A DNA stretch of 64,000 bases from Diaphorobacter sp. HDW4B (GCF_011305535.1 NZ_CP049905.1:2635501-2699500); one strand, 5' to 3'; shown: positions 23,921-34,296, counted from the first letter of the stretch. Translations and numbers: made by a program. Notes: generated from the letters alone by a model not told the origin.

Positions 23921-26698
23921 TTGCTGCCCGACGACTTGAAGACTCCCGATTACCTGGCCACAGGCAACAGCGCCTCCTTGGCGGGAGCAGCCGTGTCCGC
24001 TTGCGGCCTGCAGCGCTTCGAGCGCCGGTTGCTGACCCGTCTGGTGGCTGCCGCCGTCTGCGGCGTGGCGGCTGGCCCGGTGCTGGCGCAGGATTTGAAT
24101 TCCATGCAATGGAAGGCCAAGGACGGCTCCGTCGTGACCGAGGCCTTCGAGACGACTGTTCCACAGCCCGCCGCTGCGCCGAACGTGGCTCCGCAAACCG
24201 TTGCTGCTGCGGTCTCTGCCCCATCCGCTGTGGTGCCCGTGGCAAGCGCGCAAGCCTCCGACACCACTCAACTGGCGCAGGCCGCCGATACCGGCAAGAA
24301 GAAGCCGGTGAAGGCGGCCACTCCTGCCAAGACGGCTGTCACGCCCACCGCACAGACCACGCTGACGACCCAGCCAGCGGAAGATTCTGAAGTTCTGTCC
24401 GCCGAGTCGGGCCTGCCAGCGCCAGTGCTGCGCTCTTCGCCCATGCTGCAGGAGGAAATTCCCTCGGCCGTGCGCCCGCAATTGCCGGCGTTCGTCTCGG
24501 GCGATCAGGTGACCGGCCAGCCGGACATCAAGGCCGTGATCGACGGCAATGCCGAACTGCGTCGCGGCGACACGGTGATCCGCGCCGACCGCATGGAATA
24601 CGACGTGCCCGAAGACCGCGCCATGGCCGAAGGCAATGTGCACATCAATCGGGCAGGCAATGTCTATCAGGGCACGCTGCTGGACTTGAAGGTCGATGCG
24701 TTTTCCGGCTTTTTCAGTGACGCGCGCTATCGTTTTCTCGACACGGGCGGTCACGGCGAGGCGTCGCGCGTCGACTTCATCGACAACGACAACTCGGTCA
24801 TCTACAACAGCACGTACACGACCTGCGAGCGCACCAACGAGGACAGCTGGCGTCCCGACTGGATTCTGCGTGCCCGCAAGATCACGCTCGATCGCGGCGA
24901 GGACGTGGGCGTGGCGGAAGATGCGATTCTGGAGTTCAAGGGCATACCGGTACTGCCCGTGCCCGAGATGTCCTTCCCGCTGTCCGACAAGCGCAAGTCC
25001 GGCTTTCTTCCGCCGACCATCGGCCTGAGCAGCAACAGCGGCATCGAGTACGAACAGCCCTATTACTGGAACATCGCGCCCAATCGCGACGCCACCATCA
25101 CCCCGATGCTGATGTCGCGCCGGGGCGCTGCGGTGTCCGGTGAGTTCCGTTATCTGGAGCCGACCTACAAGGGGCAGGTGTCGGGCATGTACATGCCGAG
25201 CGATCAGTTGCGCGACCGCGACCGCTGGGCCTATGCCTGGAAGCACAATGGCCTGATCGACTCACCGATTGGCGGTCTGGGTCTGAACATCGACATCAAG
25301 CGGGTCAGCGACGACAACTATTGGCGTGACTTTACGCAGCGCACCAGCCCGATTGGCCTTGGCACGCAGCTCACGCAGCGTCTGCTGGCGGCGGACGCGT
25401 CGCTGGGCTGGACCCGGGGCGATCAATCGGTCTCGCTGCGCACGCTCAAGTGGCAGACGCTGCAGGATGTGACGTCTCCCATCGTCCCGCCGTATGACCG
25501 TCTGCCGCAGTTGCACTACCGCTATGCGCCGCTGGAGATGCCGGGGGGCTTCGATTTCAGCGTCGATGCCGACTACACCAAGTTCCAGGCCGATCGCTTC
25601 TACACCAGGCAGGCGAATGCAGAGCGCTCGCTCGCGTCGGCGCAGTTGAGCCGACCGTTTCTGGCACCTGCAGGCTTTGTAGTTCCGAAGGTGATCTTCA
25701 ACACCACGAACTACAAGTTCGACACGGCGCTTGCGAACGGGCAGACCAATTTGACCCGCACGCTGCCGACTTTCAGTCTCGACAGCGGGCTGGTGTTCGA
25801 GCGCGAGGCGAACTACTTTGGCCGCAACTTCCTGCAGACGCTGGAGCCGCGCGCGTTCTACACCTACACGCCGTATCGTGATCAGAGCATGATTCCGATC
25901 TACGATACGGCGCCGAACGACTTCAACTTTGCGTCGATCTACACCGAAAACGCCTATGGCGGCTACGACCGCATTGCCGACAACAACCTGCTGACGCTGG
26001 GCGTGACCACGCGTCTGCTCGATGCCGATACAGGAGCCGAGGCCGTGCGTCTGGGCGTGGCGCAGCGTGTGCGCTTCTCCGATCAGGACGTCACCATGCC
26101 CAATTTGGGGCCGGTGCGTGACCGTCTGTCAGACATTCTCTTTGGCGCTGGCATCAACTGGACGCCGCAATGGGCGTTCGATTCGGTCGTGCAGTACAAC
26201 CCCAAGACCAGCCGCTCGACGCGCAGTACCGTTAGCGCGCGCTACTCACCTGGCAAGTACCGCACGGTCAGCGCGGCCTATCGTCTGCAGAAGGTCACCG
26301 ACTCGATCACCGAAGCCAGCGAGCAGCTTGATCTTGGCTGGCAATGGCCGCTCAACGATCTGTGGGGCGACCGGGTCGAAAAGCGCACGCCGGGCGGCCC
26401 TGGTCGCTGGTACACCGTGGGCCGTCTGAACTACAGCATGAAGGACAGCCGATTCGTCGATACCCTCGTGGGCCTTGAATATGAAAGCTGCTGCTGGGTG
26501 GGGCGCGTAGTGCTGGAGCGCCTGCAGAATTCGCTCAAGACATCGAATACCCGCTTGATGTTCCAGGTCGAATTCCTTGGCTTCTCGCGTCTGTCGCTGG
26601 GTTCGAACCCGCTGCAAAGCCTGCAGCGCTATGTGCCGCGCTACCAGATGCTGAATCAGGGTGTCGAGTCGCCGAGCCGTTTCTCCCAATACGATTGA
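23921..26698 (+). CDS. lptD: LPS-assembly outer-membrane protein LptD
   Basis: Outer-membrane beta-barrel that with LptE inserts lipopolysaccharide in the outer leaflet. A signal peptide lies around RRLLTRLVAAAVCGVAAG, cut before QDLNS. A Pro/Ala-rich linker, then the periplasmic OstA domain (~200-320, VIRADRMEYDVPEDRAMAEG) and the C-terminal barrel follow. The conserved cysteines are present: YTTCE near residue 300 and the pair in YESCCW near 855, which form the inter-domain disulfides. No ATG fits. The listed TTG at 23921 is one option, and a GTG at 23993 with GGGAG 5 bases upstream is at least as good. It leads lptD-surA-rsmA. Confidence 0.92.
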   Translation: MLPDDLKTPDYLATGNSASLAGAAVSACGLQRFERRLLTRLVAAAVCGVAAGPVLAQDLNSMQWKAKDGSVVTEAFETTVPQPAAAPNVAPQTVAAAVSAPSAVVPVASAQASDTTQLAQAADTGKKKPVKAATPAKTAVTPTAQTTLTTQPAEDSEVLSAESGLPAPVLRSSPMLQEEIPSAVRPQLPAFVSGDQVTGQPDIKAVIDGNAELRRGDTVIRADRMEYDVPEDRAMAEGNVHINRAGNVYQGTLLDLKVDAFSGFFSDARYRFLDTGGHGEASRVDFIDNDNSVIYNSTYTTCERTNEDSWRPDWILRARKITLDRGEDVGVAEDAILEFKGIPVLPVPEMSFPLSDKRKSGFLPPTIGLSSNSGIEYEQPYYWNIAPNRDATITPMLMSRRGAAVSGEFRYLEPTYKGQVSGMYMPSDQLRDRDRWAYAWKHNGLIDSPIGGLGLNIDIKRVSDDNYWRDFTQRTSPIGLGTQLTQRLLAADASLGWTRGDQSVSLRTLKWQTLQDVTSPIVPPYDRLPQLHYRYAPLEMPGGFDFSVDADYTKFQADRFYTRQANAERSLASAQLSRPFLAPAGFVVPKVIFNTTNYKFDTALANGQTNLTRTLPTFSLDSGLVFEREANYFGRNFLQTLEPRAFYTYTPYRDQSMIPIYDTAPNDFNFASIYTENAYGGYDRIADNNLLTLGVTTRLLDADTGAEAVRLGVAQRVRFSDQDVTMPNLGPVRDRLSDILFGAGINWTPQWAFDSVVQYNPKTSRSTRSTVSARYSPGKYRTVSAAYRLQKVTDSITEASEQLDLGWQWPLNDLWGDRVEKRTPGGPGRWYTVGRLNYSMKDSRFVDTLVGLEYESCCWVGRVVLERLQNSLKTSNTRLMFQVEFLGFSRLSLGSNPLQSLQRYVPRYQMLNQGVESPSRFSQYD

Positions 26699-26782
26699 CA
26701 ATGCAGCGGTACTACGGCGTACGGGTGACTGGATGCCACGGCCGCATGGGGCGCGAATCGCCCGTTTACTTTTGAAGATGTC

Positions 26783-28189
26783 ATGAAAATTCGTGCACTG
26801 ACTTTGGGTCTCGTTTCTGCCGCCACGTTGGCGGCGGTGCTGCCGCAGGCGGCCTCGGCACAGGGCCTGCGTCCTTCTGGCGCGGCGCAGGCACCACGCC
26901 TGTCACCCAGCGTGACGTTGCCCGCCGCAACTGCAGGAGGCCGCGCCACCACGCGGTCGGCCGATTTCATCGTGGCCGTGGTCAATTCCGAGCCCATCAC
27001 CAACAACGACGTGCAGATCCGCCTGGAGCGCGTGCGTGCCCAGATGGCCGCACAGGGCGCCGCCCAGCCGCCAGAAAGCCTGTTGTCCAAAGAGGTGCTG
27101 GAGCGTCTGGTGATGGAGAAGATCCAGATGCAGAACGCCAAGGAAATGGGCCTCAAGGTCGATGACTATGCCGTGTCGCAGGCCGTGAAGTCGGTGGCGC
27201 AGCAAAACAAGATCGCCGAGGAAGACATGTACCGCCGCCTGGCGCAGGACGGCATCAGCAAGGAGCAGTTTCGTGACGAGCTGCGCAGCCAGATGCTGGT
27301 GCAGCGCCTGCGTGAGCGCGAAGTGGATTCGCGCGTCAAGGTCTCCGAGACCGACATTGACCAGTATCTGAGCGAGCAACGCAGCGCCTCCAGTGCGGCC
27401 CCTGCGGCCAGCGCGGAAATCAATCTGGGCCACATCCTGATCGCCGTGCCCGAAGGCGCATCGGCCGAAACGGTCGAGGCGCAGAAGGTCAAGGCCGACA
27501 AGGTGGTCGTCGAAATTCGCGGGGGCAAGGACTTTTTCGAGACCGCACGTGCATCGTCCGATGCGGCCGACGCCAAGCAGGGTGGCCTGATGGGTCTGCG
27601 TCCTGCAGACCGCTATCCCGAACTGTTCGTGAACGCCACGCAGAAGACGGCGGTCGGCAGTGTGGTGGGCCCGATCCGCTCGCCTGCGGGCTTCCACATC
27701 CTCAAGGTGGTCGATCGTTCGCTCTCTGGCGTGCCGTCGGTCGCCGTGCAATCGCATGTGCGCCACATTCTGCTGCGCATGGGTGCCAAGCTGTCCGAAA
27801 AGGAAGCCGCCCAGCGTCTGGAAGACTACCGCCGCCGCATCGAGAGCGGACAGGCGACCTTCGAGTCGCTGGCCCGCGAATATTCGCAGGACGGCAGCGC
27901 GCAAAATGGCGGTGATCTCGGCTGGGCCGGGGCTGGCCGCTATGTGCCCGAGTTCGAGCAGGTGGTCGAATCGCTGCAACCCGGCCAGATCAGCCAGCCG
28001 CTGCTTTCGCGCTTCGGCATGCACCTGATCCAGTTGCTGGATCGCCGCGAGGTCAAGTTGTCGCAGCGTGAACAGCGTGAAATGATTCGCGACGTGGTGC
28101 GCGAAAAGAAGCTCGAAGAAGCCTACGGCAACTGGATGCAGGAAGCCCGCTCCAGGGCCTATGTGGAATTCCGCGAACCACCGCAATAA
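26783..28189 (+). CDS. surA: Periplasmic chaperone/peptidyl-prolyl isomerase SurA
   Basis: 468-residue periplasmic chaperone escorting outer-membrane proteins (including LptD) to the BAM complex. The signal peptide ends at AASAQG (about residue 27). A SurA N-domain follows (~60-190, [17 protein letters not shown]), then two parvulin domains (~210-310, LGHILIAVP...[12 protein letters not shown]; ~325-425, [13 protein letters not shown]...[16 protein letters not shown]). Gene order after lptD is the conserved one. Confidence 0.94.
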   Translation: MKIRALTLGLVSAATLAAVLPQAASAQGLRPSGAAQAPRLSPSVTLPAATAGGRATTRSADFIVAVVNSEPITNNDVQIRLERVRAQMAAQGAAQPPESLLSKEVLERLVMEKIQMQNAKEMGLKVDDYAVSQAVKSVAQQNKIAEEDMYRRLAQDGISKEQFRDELRSQMLVQRLREREVDSRVKVSETDIDQYLSEQRSASSAAPAASAEINLGHILIAVPEGASAETVEAQKVKADKVVVEIRGGKDFFETARASSDAADAKQGGLMGLRPADRYPELFVNATQKTAVGSVVGPIRSPAGFHILKVVDRSLSGVPSVAVQSHVRHILLRMGAKLSEKEAAQRLEDYRRRIESGQATFESLAREYSQDGSAQNGGDLGWAGAGRYVPEFEQVVESLQPGQISQPLLSRFGMHLIQLLDRREVKLSQREQREMIRDVVREKKLEEAYGNWMQEARSRAYVEFREPPQ

Positions 28190-28208
28190 ACAGCATCAAG
28201 CATTCAAC

Positions 28209-28226
28209 TGGCAGCATCGGCTGCCA
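28209..28226 (+). promoter_or_regulatory. Hairpin just upstream of rsmA
   Basis: TGGCAGC and GCTGCCA pair perfectly around an ATCG loop, 9 bases before the rsmA ATG. It takes the place where a ribosome-binding site would be expected, and the bases after it (AATTTTCATT) contain none. It may be an attenuator or weak terminator between surA and rsmA. Confidence 0.5.
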
Positions 28227-28235
28227 ATTTTCATT

Positions 28236-29015
28236 ATGAGCAAGCATATTCCGCGCAAGCGCTTTGGACAGCATTTCCTGAGCGACACGTACATCATCGA
28301 ATCCATCGTGAACGGCATCGCCCCCGTGGCGGGCGAGCCCATGGTCGAGATCGGCCCGGGTCTTGCCGCACTCACGCAGCCGCTGGTCGAGCGACTGGGT
28401 CACCTCACCGTGATCGAGCTGGACCGCGATCTGGCGCAGCGCCTGCGCGGCCATGGCCAGCTCACGGTGATCGAGTCCGACGTGCTGCGGGTGGATTTCG
28501 CCAAGGTTGTGCAGGACATGAACGTGCCCAAGGTGCGCGTGGTGGGCAATCTGCCCTACAACATCTCCACGCCCATCCTGTTCCATCTGCTCGAATACGT
28601 GGATGTGATCAAGGACCAGCACTTCATGCTGCAAAAGGAAGTGATCGACCGCATGGTGGCCGATCCGTCGTCGGGCGATTACAGCCGTCTGTCGGTGATG
28701 CTGCAGTGGCGCTACGACATGGAGAACTTCCTGTTCGTGCCGCCCGAGAGCTTTGATCCGCCTCCGCGCGTGGACAGTGCGGTGGTGCGGATGGTGCCCA
28801 AGGCCAATCCTGCGCCGGTGGACGTGAAGCTGATGGAAGAGATGGTGCAGGTGGCCTTCTCGCAGCGGCGCAAGAAGTTGCGGCATACGCTCGGGATCTG
28901 GCTGGAAGGGCGCGGTTACACCGGGGAGTTCGATACGCAGCGGCGGGCTGAGGAGGTGCCGGTGGAGGACTATGTTCGGTTGGCGTTGGAGATCAAGCCT
29001 GCGGCTGGGGTTTGA
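28236..29015 (+). CDS. rsmA: 16S rRNA (adenine1518-N6/1519-N6)-dimethyltransferase
   Basis: 259-residue SAM-dependent enzyme (KsgA) dimethylating A1518 and A1519 late in 30S assembly. Seen: [12 protein letters not shown] at the N-terminus, [14 protein letters not shown] (SAM motif I), [12 protein letters not shown] (acidic ribose-binding loop), [11 protein letters not shown] (catalytic NLPY) and the C-terminal [12 protein letters not shown]. The ATG at 28236 gives the usual N-terminus. pdxA, often between surA and rsmA in other proteobacteria, is absent here. Confidence 0.95.
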   Translation: MSKHIPRKRFGQHFLSDTYIIESIVNGIAPVAGEPMVEIGPGLAALTQPLVERLGHLTVIELDRDLAQRLRGHGQLTVIESDVLRVDFAKVVQDMNVPKVRVVGNLPYNISTPILFHLLEYVDVIKDQHFMLQKEVIDRMVADPSSGDYSRLSVMLQWRYDMENFLFVPPESFDPPPRVDSAVVRMVPKANPAPVDVKLMEEMVQVAFSQRRKKLRHTLGIWLEGRGYTGEFDTQRRAEEVPVEDYVRLALEIKPAAGV

Positions 29016-29050
29016 CGGATTTTGCGCCTGTCCGGTGGCTGAGTTCGGAG

Positions 29051-29180
29051 GCCGGGAGTTCCGCCCGGCGGCGGAGTTACTTTTGCTTGCGCGCAAAAGT
29101 AACCAAAACGCGCTTTGAATACCTGCGGCAAAACTCACTGCGCGCCGTAGGCGCTCCGTTCAGACAGCTTGCCGCAAGTC
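29051..29180. repeat. Intergenic hairpin repeat cluster (Comamonadaceae-type)
   Basis: Three hairpins follow rsmA. GCCGGG (29051-29056) pairs with CCCGGC (29064-29069). GTTACTTTTG (29076-29085) pairs with CAAAAGTAAC (29094-29103). TGCGGCAA (29124-29131) pairs with TTGCCGCA (29169-29176). Sequences of this kind (GAGTTACTTTTG... then GTAACCAAAA) are recalled as common dispersed intergenic repeats in this family. There is no coding sign. No second copy is in the window. Confidence 0.5.
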
Positions 29181-29232
29181 AGTTTGGAAGAGGAAGGGTC
29201 GGCACTTCGCTGCGCTCGTGCTGGCTGAAATG

Positions 29233-29266
29233 AAAAAAGCGTCAATGCTTGCATTGACGCTTTTTT
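29233..29266. terminator. Bidirectional intrinsic terminator
   Basis: A 16-bp perfect stem (AAAAAAGCGTCAATGC with its complement ending in TTTTTT) encloses a 2-base loop. It can end rsmA transcription on plus and the barnase/barstar/small-ORF transcript on minus. It stands 3 bases after the stop of the small minus ORF. Confidence 0.92.
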
Positions 29267-29269
29267 GCT

Positions 29270-29446
29270 TCAGGCGGCGGCTAGCCAGTAGTGGGAGTTG
29301 AAGGGGCTGCTCATCCGCAGGGCCTGCGGGGTGACATCCACGATCTTGTCCGTGGGCATGATTTCGCCCGAGGACTTGTCAACTACTATTTCAATAGCGG
29401 GGGCACGCCGGGTGACGGCGGTTTCGGCCACGCTGGCCCGTTCCAC
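29270..29446 (-). CDS. Small hypothetical protein (58 residues), tentative
   Basis: A short frame starts at GTG 29446 and ends at TGA 29270. Its C-terminal half reads like real protein (KSSGEIMPTDKIVDVTP and SSPFNSHYWLAAA). The frame remains open upstream into the barstar gene but with no better start codon seen. The main support is the position: its stop is 3 bases from a strong terminator and it follows barstar directly on the same strand. I do not recognise the family. It could also be the 3' remnant of a longer broken gene. Confidence 0.35.
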   Translation of the reverse strand: MERASVAETAVTRRAPAIEIVVDKSSGEIMPTDKIVDVTPQALRMSSPFNSHYWLAAA

Positions 29447-29469
29447 TTGGCCTGAAGTTGCAGAACGGG

Positions 29470-29892
29470 CTACAGAAAAGAATAGAAGCAGCGGAACGAG
29501 ATCTTGCGATCGGCCCAGTACTCGGCAGCGTCGCGGAAGATGTCGAGCAGTTGCTCGCGGGCTTCCTTGTCGAATTTGGGGGTCGTCGGGATCTGTTCGA
29601 GCACGATGATGAAGCCGGGCTGTGGGCCGGACTTGTGCAGCGGGTCGGTCATGCAGTCGTACAACGCATCGAAGTTCTTGCCGAAATGCGCCGGGAACAT
29701 GAACTGCTGGGCGATCAGGTCGAGAATGTCCTGCTTGGTCTGTGCATGCGCCAGGTTGGCGTACAGGAAGTGGTTGCCCATCGCCTGGGCTGCGGTCTGC
29801 AGATCCTGGATGCGATAGGCTCGGATCGACTGGACGATATTGGGGCGCACGCCGCGCAGCAGCGTGTTGTCCTGATCGTGACGAAGTGGCAT
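29470..29892 (-). CDS. Barstar-family ribonuclease inhibitor
   Basis: 140-residue cytoplasmic inhibitor that should bind and block the barnase-like enzyme encoded next to it. The core shows MFPAHFGKNFDALYDCMTD (barstar binding helix and loop with acidic residues) and PGFIIVLEQIP. The ATG at 29892 is chosen because GGAG stands 6 bases upstream; an ATG at 29898 touches that site. It lies 148 bases downstream of the ribonuclease gene on the same strand. Confidence 0.88.
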   Translation of the reverse strand: MPLRHDQDNTLLRGVRPNIVQSIRAYRIQDLQTAAQAMGNHFLYANLAHAQTKQDILDLIAQQFMFPAHFGKNFDALYDCMTDPLHKSGPQPGFIIVLEQIPTTPKFDKEAREQLLDIFRDAAEYWADRKISFRCFYSFL

Positions 29893-30040
29893 TTCCATCT
29901 CCGTTGCTCTTTCTTGTTAGATATCCACAAAAAGATGAATGTTTCGATTTTTTCGGGCGAACGTGGAATTGTGTGCTGATAACGAAGTATCGCCAAGTCT
30001 CTGCGTTCTGCAGGATGGGCCGATTCGTGGCAGTTGACAG

Positions 30041-30466
30041 TTATTCCCTGATCTCTCGGAAACTCGCGTAGTGGTCGTTGGTGTAGTAGCAAGCGTCAGG
30101 CACGCGCGGAGGTCCGCCACACACGATGCGCCGAGCCCCCCGATTGCGGGCTCCAGGCGTTTTGACGGTGTATTCGAGGTAGTAACCGCGCCGGGCTTTG
30201 GGAAGCTGGCGTTCGTAGTTACCAAAAACCGAACCGTCCTTTTCGTTTGCGAAGGGACCGCCGTCCTTGATCAGTGCATATGTAGTGCGCCCTTGTGGCG
30301 GCAACTCTGCAACAGCAATGGTGGCGGATACGGGATTTGCAGCATTTTGACGAGCGAATGCCGCGACAGGTGTCCCGAGAGACACAGTCAGCAAAGCGTA
30401 CGCCAAACCTGCCAAACCGGCTTTGAAGCCAGCTTTTTGCGCCGATACGGCGACAGCCTTCAACAT
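30041..30466 (-). CDS. Secreted barnase-like guanyl ribonuclease (N1/T1 family)
   Basis: 141-residue ribonuclease. A signal peptide covers residues 1 to ~38 (AGLAYALLTVSLGTPVAAFA). The microbial ribonuclease core follows: LIKDGGPFANEKDGSVFGN, with the catalytic Glu, Arg and His expected in YYLEYTVKTPG, RNRGARRIVCGG and YYTNDHYASFREI. The ATG at 30466 has AAAGG 8 bases upstream; a GTG at 30475 would touch that site. The barstar gene downstream protects the cytoplasm from the enzyme before export. It is probably a secreted nutritional or competitive RNase. Confidence 0.9.
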   Translation of the reverse strand: MLKAVAVSAQKAGFKAGLAGLAYALLTVSLGTPVAAFARQNAANPVSATIAVAELPPQGRTTYALIKDGGPFANEKDGSVFGNYERQLPKARRGYYLEYTVKTPGARNRGARRIVCGGPPRVPDACYYTNDHYASFREIRE

Positions 30467-30532
30467 CAACGACACCTTTCGGAAACTACGGGTTTACCCG
30501 GAATTTCGAGGCAATAGTTTGACTCAAAGACC

Positions 30533-30573
30533 CACAAAAAGCAAGGGAGTGCCCAAAATTTAGGCACTCCCTT
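30533..30573 (-). terminator. Intrinsic terminator of maeB
   Basis: An 11-bp perfect stem (AAGGGAGTGCC at 30543-30553 with GGCACTCCCTT at 30563-30573) is followed on the minus strand by GCTTTTTG. It lies ~50 bases after the maeB stop. Confidence 0.85.
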
Positions 30574-30620
30574 GGTCAACATTTAATAATAAAAGTTAGT
30601 ACAAACTTTGATTTAAATCA

Positions 30621-32930
30621 TTACCGAGCGGCGTTTGCGTCCGCCACGGTCAACGCTGTCATGTTCACGATGCGGCGCACGGTGGCGCTTGGCGTGAGGA
30701 TGTGAACCGGCTCGGATGCGCCCAGCAGCACTGGGCCAATGGCGATGCCGCCACCCGCTGCGGTCTTGAGCAGGTTGTAGGAAATATTTGCGGCGTCGAT
30801 GTTGGGCAAGACCAACAGGTTTGCGCTTCCCGATAGTGAACTGCCGGGCATGATCGCCGCGCGGGCCTTGGGATCGAGCGCCACGTCGCCATGCATTTCG
30901 CCATCCACTTCCAGCCACGGTGCCTGAATTTTGAGCAATTCCAGCGTTTCGCGCATCTTCACCGCGCTGGGCTGGTTGCTCGAACCGAAATTGGAATGTG
31001 ACAACAAAGCGGCCTTGGGCTTGATGCCGAAACGCATCATTTCCTCAGCGGCCATCACGGTGATCTCGGCGAGCTGCTCGGCAGTCGGGTCGTAGTTCAC
31101 GTGCGTGTCGACCAGGAACACCTGACGGTCGGGCAGCAGCAGACCGTTCATGCAGGCGTAGGTGGCAACGCCTGCGCGCTTGCCGATCACCTGATCGATG
31201 TACTGCAGGTGGTGAGCGGTCAGGCCCCAGGTGCCGCAGATCAGACCATCGACTTCGCCCTTGTGCAGCAGCATGGAGCCGATGAGCGTCAGGCGGCGGC
31301 GCATTTCGATCTTGGCGACGGGCGCGGTCACGCCCTTGCGCTCGGTCATGCGGTGGTAGCTCTGCCAGAAGTCGCGATAGCGGTGGTCGTTCTCGACGTT
31401 GACCACGTCGTAATCGACGCCTTCCCTCAGGCGCAGGCCGAATTTTTCGACGCGCTGGGCGATGATGGACGGACGGCCGATCAGCGTCGGGCGGGCGATT
31501 TTTTCGTCCACCACGATCTGGGCGGCGCGCAGCACGCGCTCTTCTTCACCTTCGGCATAGGCCACGCGCTTCTTGGCGGCGGTCTTGGCGGCGGTGAAGA
31601 TCGGCTTCATCGTCGTGCCCGAGGCGTAGACGAAGGTCTGCAGATGGTCGCTGTAGGCGTCCATGTCCTGGATCGGGCGCAGGGCGACACCGCTGTCGGC
31701 GGCTGCCTTGGCCACGGCCGGTGCGATCTTCATCATCAGACGTGGATCGAACGGCTTGGGGATCAGGTATTCACGACCGAAGGCCAGTTGCTCGCCCACA
31801 TAGGCCGCTGCCACGACTTCGCTTTGCTCGGCCTGGGCCAGCTCGGCAATCGCGTACACGGCGGCGATTTCCATTTCGGTGGTGATGGTGGTCGCGCCGC
31901 AGTCGAGCGCGCCGCGGAAGATGTAGGGGAAGCACAGGACGTTGTTGACCTGGTTCGGATAGTCCGTGCGGCCCGTCGCGATGATGGCGTCGTCGCGCAC
32001 GGCCTTCACGTCTTCGGGCGAGATTTCGGGGTTCGGGTTGGCCAGCGCGAAGATGATCGGATTGGCCGCCATCTTCTTGACCATGTCCTGCTTGAGCACG
32101 CCGCCCGCCGAGAGGCCGAGGAACACGTCCGCGCCGTCGATCACGTCGCCCAGCGTGCGCTGCGTCGTCTCCTGCGCGAAGAACGTCTTGTCTTCGTCCA
32201 TCAGCTCGGTGCGGCCCTTGTAGACCACGCCGGCGATGTCGGTCACCCAGATGTTCTCGCGCGGCAGGCCGAGCTTGACCAGCAGGCCGAGGCAGGCCAG
32301 CGCCGCAGCGCCCGCGCCGGAGGCCACGAGCTTGACGCTCTTGATGTCCTTGCCCGCGACCTTCAGGCCGTTGATGATGGCCGCGCCCACGGTGATGGCC
32401 GTGCCGTGCTGATCGTCGTGGAAGACTGGAATCTTCATGCGTTCGCGCAGCTTGCGCTCGACGATGAAGCAGTCGGGTGCCTTGATGTCTTCCAGGTTGA
32501 TGCCGCCGAAGGTGGGTTCGAGCGCGGCGATGATTTCGACCAGCTTGTCCGGGTCCTTCTCGTCGATTTCGATGTCGAACACATCGATGCCCGAGAACTT
32601 CTTGAACAGCACGCCCTTGCCTTCCATGACGGGCTTGCCCGCAAGCGCGCCAATGTCGCCGAGGCCCAGCACGGCCGTGCCGTTGGTGATCACGCCGACC
32701 AGATTGCCGCGCGCGGTGTAGCGGAAAGCCGCATTCGGGTCTTTGACGATTTCTTCGCAAGGGGCTGCCACGCCGGGCGAATAGGCCAATGCCAGATCGT
32801 GCTGGTTGATCAGTTGCTTGGTGGCGGTGACCGAAATCTTGCCGGGCTTGGGGAACTCGTGGTATTCGAGCGCTGCCTTGCGCAACTGGGCACGTTTATC
32901 AACAGGGGTCGGGGCCGTATTCTCGGACAT
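30621..32930 (-). CDS. maeB: NADP-dependent malic enzyme with phosphotransacetylase-like domain
   Basis: Decarboxylates malate to pyruvate with NADP+ reduction, supplying NADPH. 769 residues. The malic N-domain ([32 protein letters not shown] split at the loop) and NAD-binding domain ([26 protein letters not shown]) take up residues 1-430. The C-terminal ~330 residues are a phosphate acetyltransferase-like domain with a probable acetyl-CoA regulatory role, as in the MaeB family. The ATG at 32930 has GGAG 9 bases upstream. It stands alone and ends in a strong terminator. Confidence 0.94.
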   Translation of the reverse strand: MSENTAPTPVDKRAQLRKAALEYHEFPKPGKISVTATKQLINQHDLALAYSPGVAAPCEEIVKDPNAAFRYTARGNLVGVITNGTAVLGLGDIGALAGKPVMEGKGVLFKKFSGIDVFDIEIDEKDPDKLVEIIAALEPTFGGINLEDIKAPDCFIVERKLRERMKIPVFHDDQHGTAITVGAAIINGLKVAGKDIKSVKLVASGAGAAALACLGLLVKLGLPRENIWVTDIAGVVYKGRTELMDEDKTFFAQETTQRTLGDVIDGADVFLGLSAGGVLKQDMVKKMAANPIIFALANPNPEISPEDVKAVRDDAIIATGRTDYPNQVNNVLCFPYIFRGALDCGATTITTEMEIAAVYAIAELAQAEQSEVVAAAYVGEQLAFGREYLIPKPFDPRLMMKIAPAVAKAAADSGVALRPIQDMDAYSDHLQTFVYASGTTMKPIFTAAKTAAKKRVAYAEGEEERVLRAAQIVVDEKIARPTLIGRPSIIAQRVEKFGLRLREGVDYDVVNVENDHRYRDFWQSYHRMTERKGVTAPVAKIEMRRRLTLIGSMLLHKGEVDGLICGTWGLTAHHLQYIDQVIGKRAGVATYACMNGLLLPDRQVFLVDTHVNYDPTAEQLAEITVMAAEEMMRFGIKPKAALLSHSNFGSSNQPSAVKMRETLELLKIQAPWLEVDGEMHGDVALDPKARAAIMPGSSLSGSANLLVLPNIDAANISYNLLKTAAGGGIAIGPVLLGASEPVHILTPSATVRRIVNMTALTVADANAAR

Positions 32931-33322
32931 CAAGAGTCTCCAGCAGAGGCAATGCTGACGGCGCATTCCAATGACCTGAGACAGCCGTCAGCGTGAACAG
33001 GGGAGCCGATTGTAGGCCGCTTGGCTGTCATTTGGCTGTGGAGTGAAACAGTTGTGATGACTAGATGCGCAATTGGCATGGACAAATGTCTTTTGTAGCG
33101 CGAAAACGCCATTTCATGCGGCCTGAGCACCAAGTCGGTGCTTGCATCGGAGTTGCCGCAGCCGTCTCTCAATCCCCTTCCCAATTCACTCCATTCGTGC
33201 TGTGTGTGATATTTTTATATTCAATATATGAGAATTACATTCATATGTTGATAATTCAAAAAAACTTCCCTAAACTTGGCCTCCGTAGAAAACACAGGGC
33301 TGTGCTCTGAAAAAGGAGTCAA
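32931..33322. other. Divergent intergenic region, maeB / acetaldehyde dehydrogenase
   Basis: About 390 bases with no gene. The left half must hold the maeB promoter. The AT-rich right half (33205-33290), clearly lower in GC than its surroundings, holds a sigma70-like promoter and an inverted repeat, entered separately. Confidence 0.6.
33222..33276 (+). promoter_or_regulatory. Promoter and operator-like dyad of the acetaldehyde dehydrogenase operon
   Basis: TTGATA (33248-33253) and TAAACT (33271-33276) with a 17-base spacer form a good sigma70 promoter. CAATATATGA (33222-33231) and TCATATGTTG (33241-33250) form an inverted repeat with one mismatch that overlaps the -35 box. A regulator bound there could block or recruit polymerase; the IclR protein encoded at the end of this gene group is the first candidate. 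Confidence 0.5.
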
Positions 33323-34282
33323 GTGTCAAACGCTCAACGCAAACTCAAGGCCGCCATCGTCGGTAGCGGCAACATCGGTACGGACTTGATGATCAAGATC
33401 CTTCGCCACGGCAAGCACATCGAAATGGGTGCCATGGTCGGTATCGATCCCAATTCCGACGGCCTGGCCCGCGCCGCGCGCATGGGCGTTGCCACCACGC
33501 ATGAAGGCGTCGAAGGCCTCACGCGCCTGCCCGTGTTCAAGGACATCGATTTCGTGTTCGACGCGACCAGCGCCGGTGCCCACGTCAAGAACGACGCCTT
33601 CCTGCGCAGCCTGAAGCCCGGCATCCGCATGATCGACCTGACACCGGCGGCGATCGGCCCTTACTGCATTCCCGTCGTGAACGGTGAAGACCACCTCGAC
33701 GCGCTGAACGTGAACATGGTCACCTGCGGTGGCCAGGCCACGATTCCCATGGTCGCCGCCGTCTCGCGCGTGGCCAAGGTGCATTACGGCGAAATCGTCG
33801 CGTCGATCTCCAGCAAGAGCGCTGGCCCCGGCACGCGCGCCAACATCGACGAATTCACCGAAACCACATCGAAGGCGATTGAAGTCGTCGGCGGTGCCAC
33901 CAAGGGCAAGGCCATCATCGTGCTGAACCCGGCCGAGCCGCCATTGATCATGCGCGACACCGTTTACACGCTGAGCGAGCTGGCCGACGAGGAAGCCATC
34001 GCCAAGTCCGTCGAGCAGATGGCCGCCGCCGTGCAGTCCTACGTGCCCGGTTACCGCCTCAAGCAGAAGGTGCAGTTCGACCGCATCGACAAGCCCGTGC
34101 GCCTGCCCGGCGTGGGCGATGCGCTCACTGGCCTCAAGACCTCGATCTTCCTGGAAGTCGAAGGTGCCGCGCACTATCTGCCCGCCTACGCAGGCAATCT
34201 GGACATCATGACCAGCGCCGGTCTGCGCACCGCAGAACACATGGCCGCCCGCATGCTGGCTGCTGAAGCCGTCGCTGCCTGA
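33323..34282 (+). CDS. mhpF: Acetaldehyde dehydrogenase (acylating)
   Basis: Oxidises acetaldehyde to acetyl-CoA with NAD+ and CoA, the last step of meta-cleavage pathways for aromatics. 319 residues. Seen: [16 protein letters not shown] (Rossmann), [13 protein letters not shown] with the catalytic Cys, and [14 protein letters not shown]. The start is GTG at 33323 with AAGGAG 6-11 bases upstream. It precedes the aldolase by 14 bases; the two enzymes are known to form a channelling complex (DmpFG/BphIJ). The symbol follows the E. coli name; dmpF or bphJ would fit equally. Confidence 0.94.
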   Translation: MSNAQRKLKAAIVGSGNIGTDLMIKILRHGKHIEMGAMVGIDPNSDGLARAARMGVATTHEGVEGLTRLPVFKDIDFVFDATSAGAHVKNDAFLRSLKPGIRMIDLTPAAIGPYCIPVVNGEDHLDALNVNMVTCGGQATIPMVAAVSRVAKVHYGEIVASISSKSAGPGTRANIDEFTETTSKAIEVVGGATKGKAIIVLNPAEPPLIMRDTVYTLSELADEEAIAKSVEQMAAAVQSYVPGYRLKQKVQFDRIDKPVRLPGVGDALTGLKTSIFLEVEGAAHYLPAYAGNLDIMTSAGLRTAEHMAARMLAAEAVAA

Positions 34283-34296
34283 GGAGACAAGACATC

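Noticed and set aside
31101-32996. 631-codon plus-strand frame opposite maeB.
   Set aside because: Antisense shadow; the minus strand encodes a full malic enzyme.
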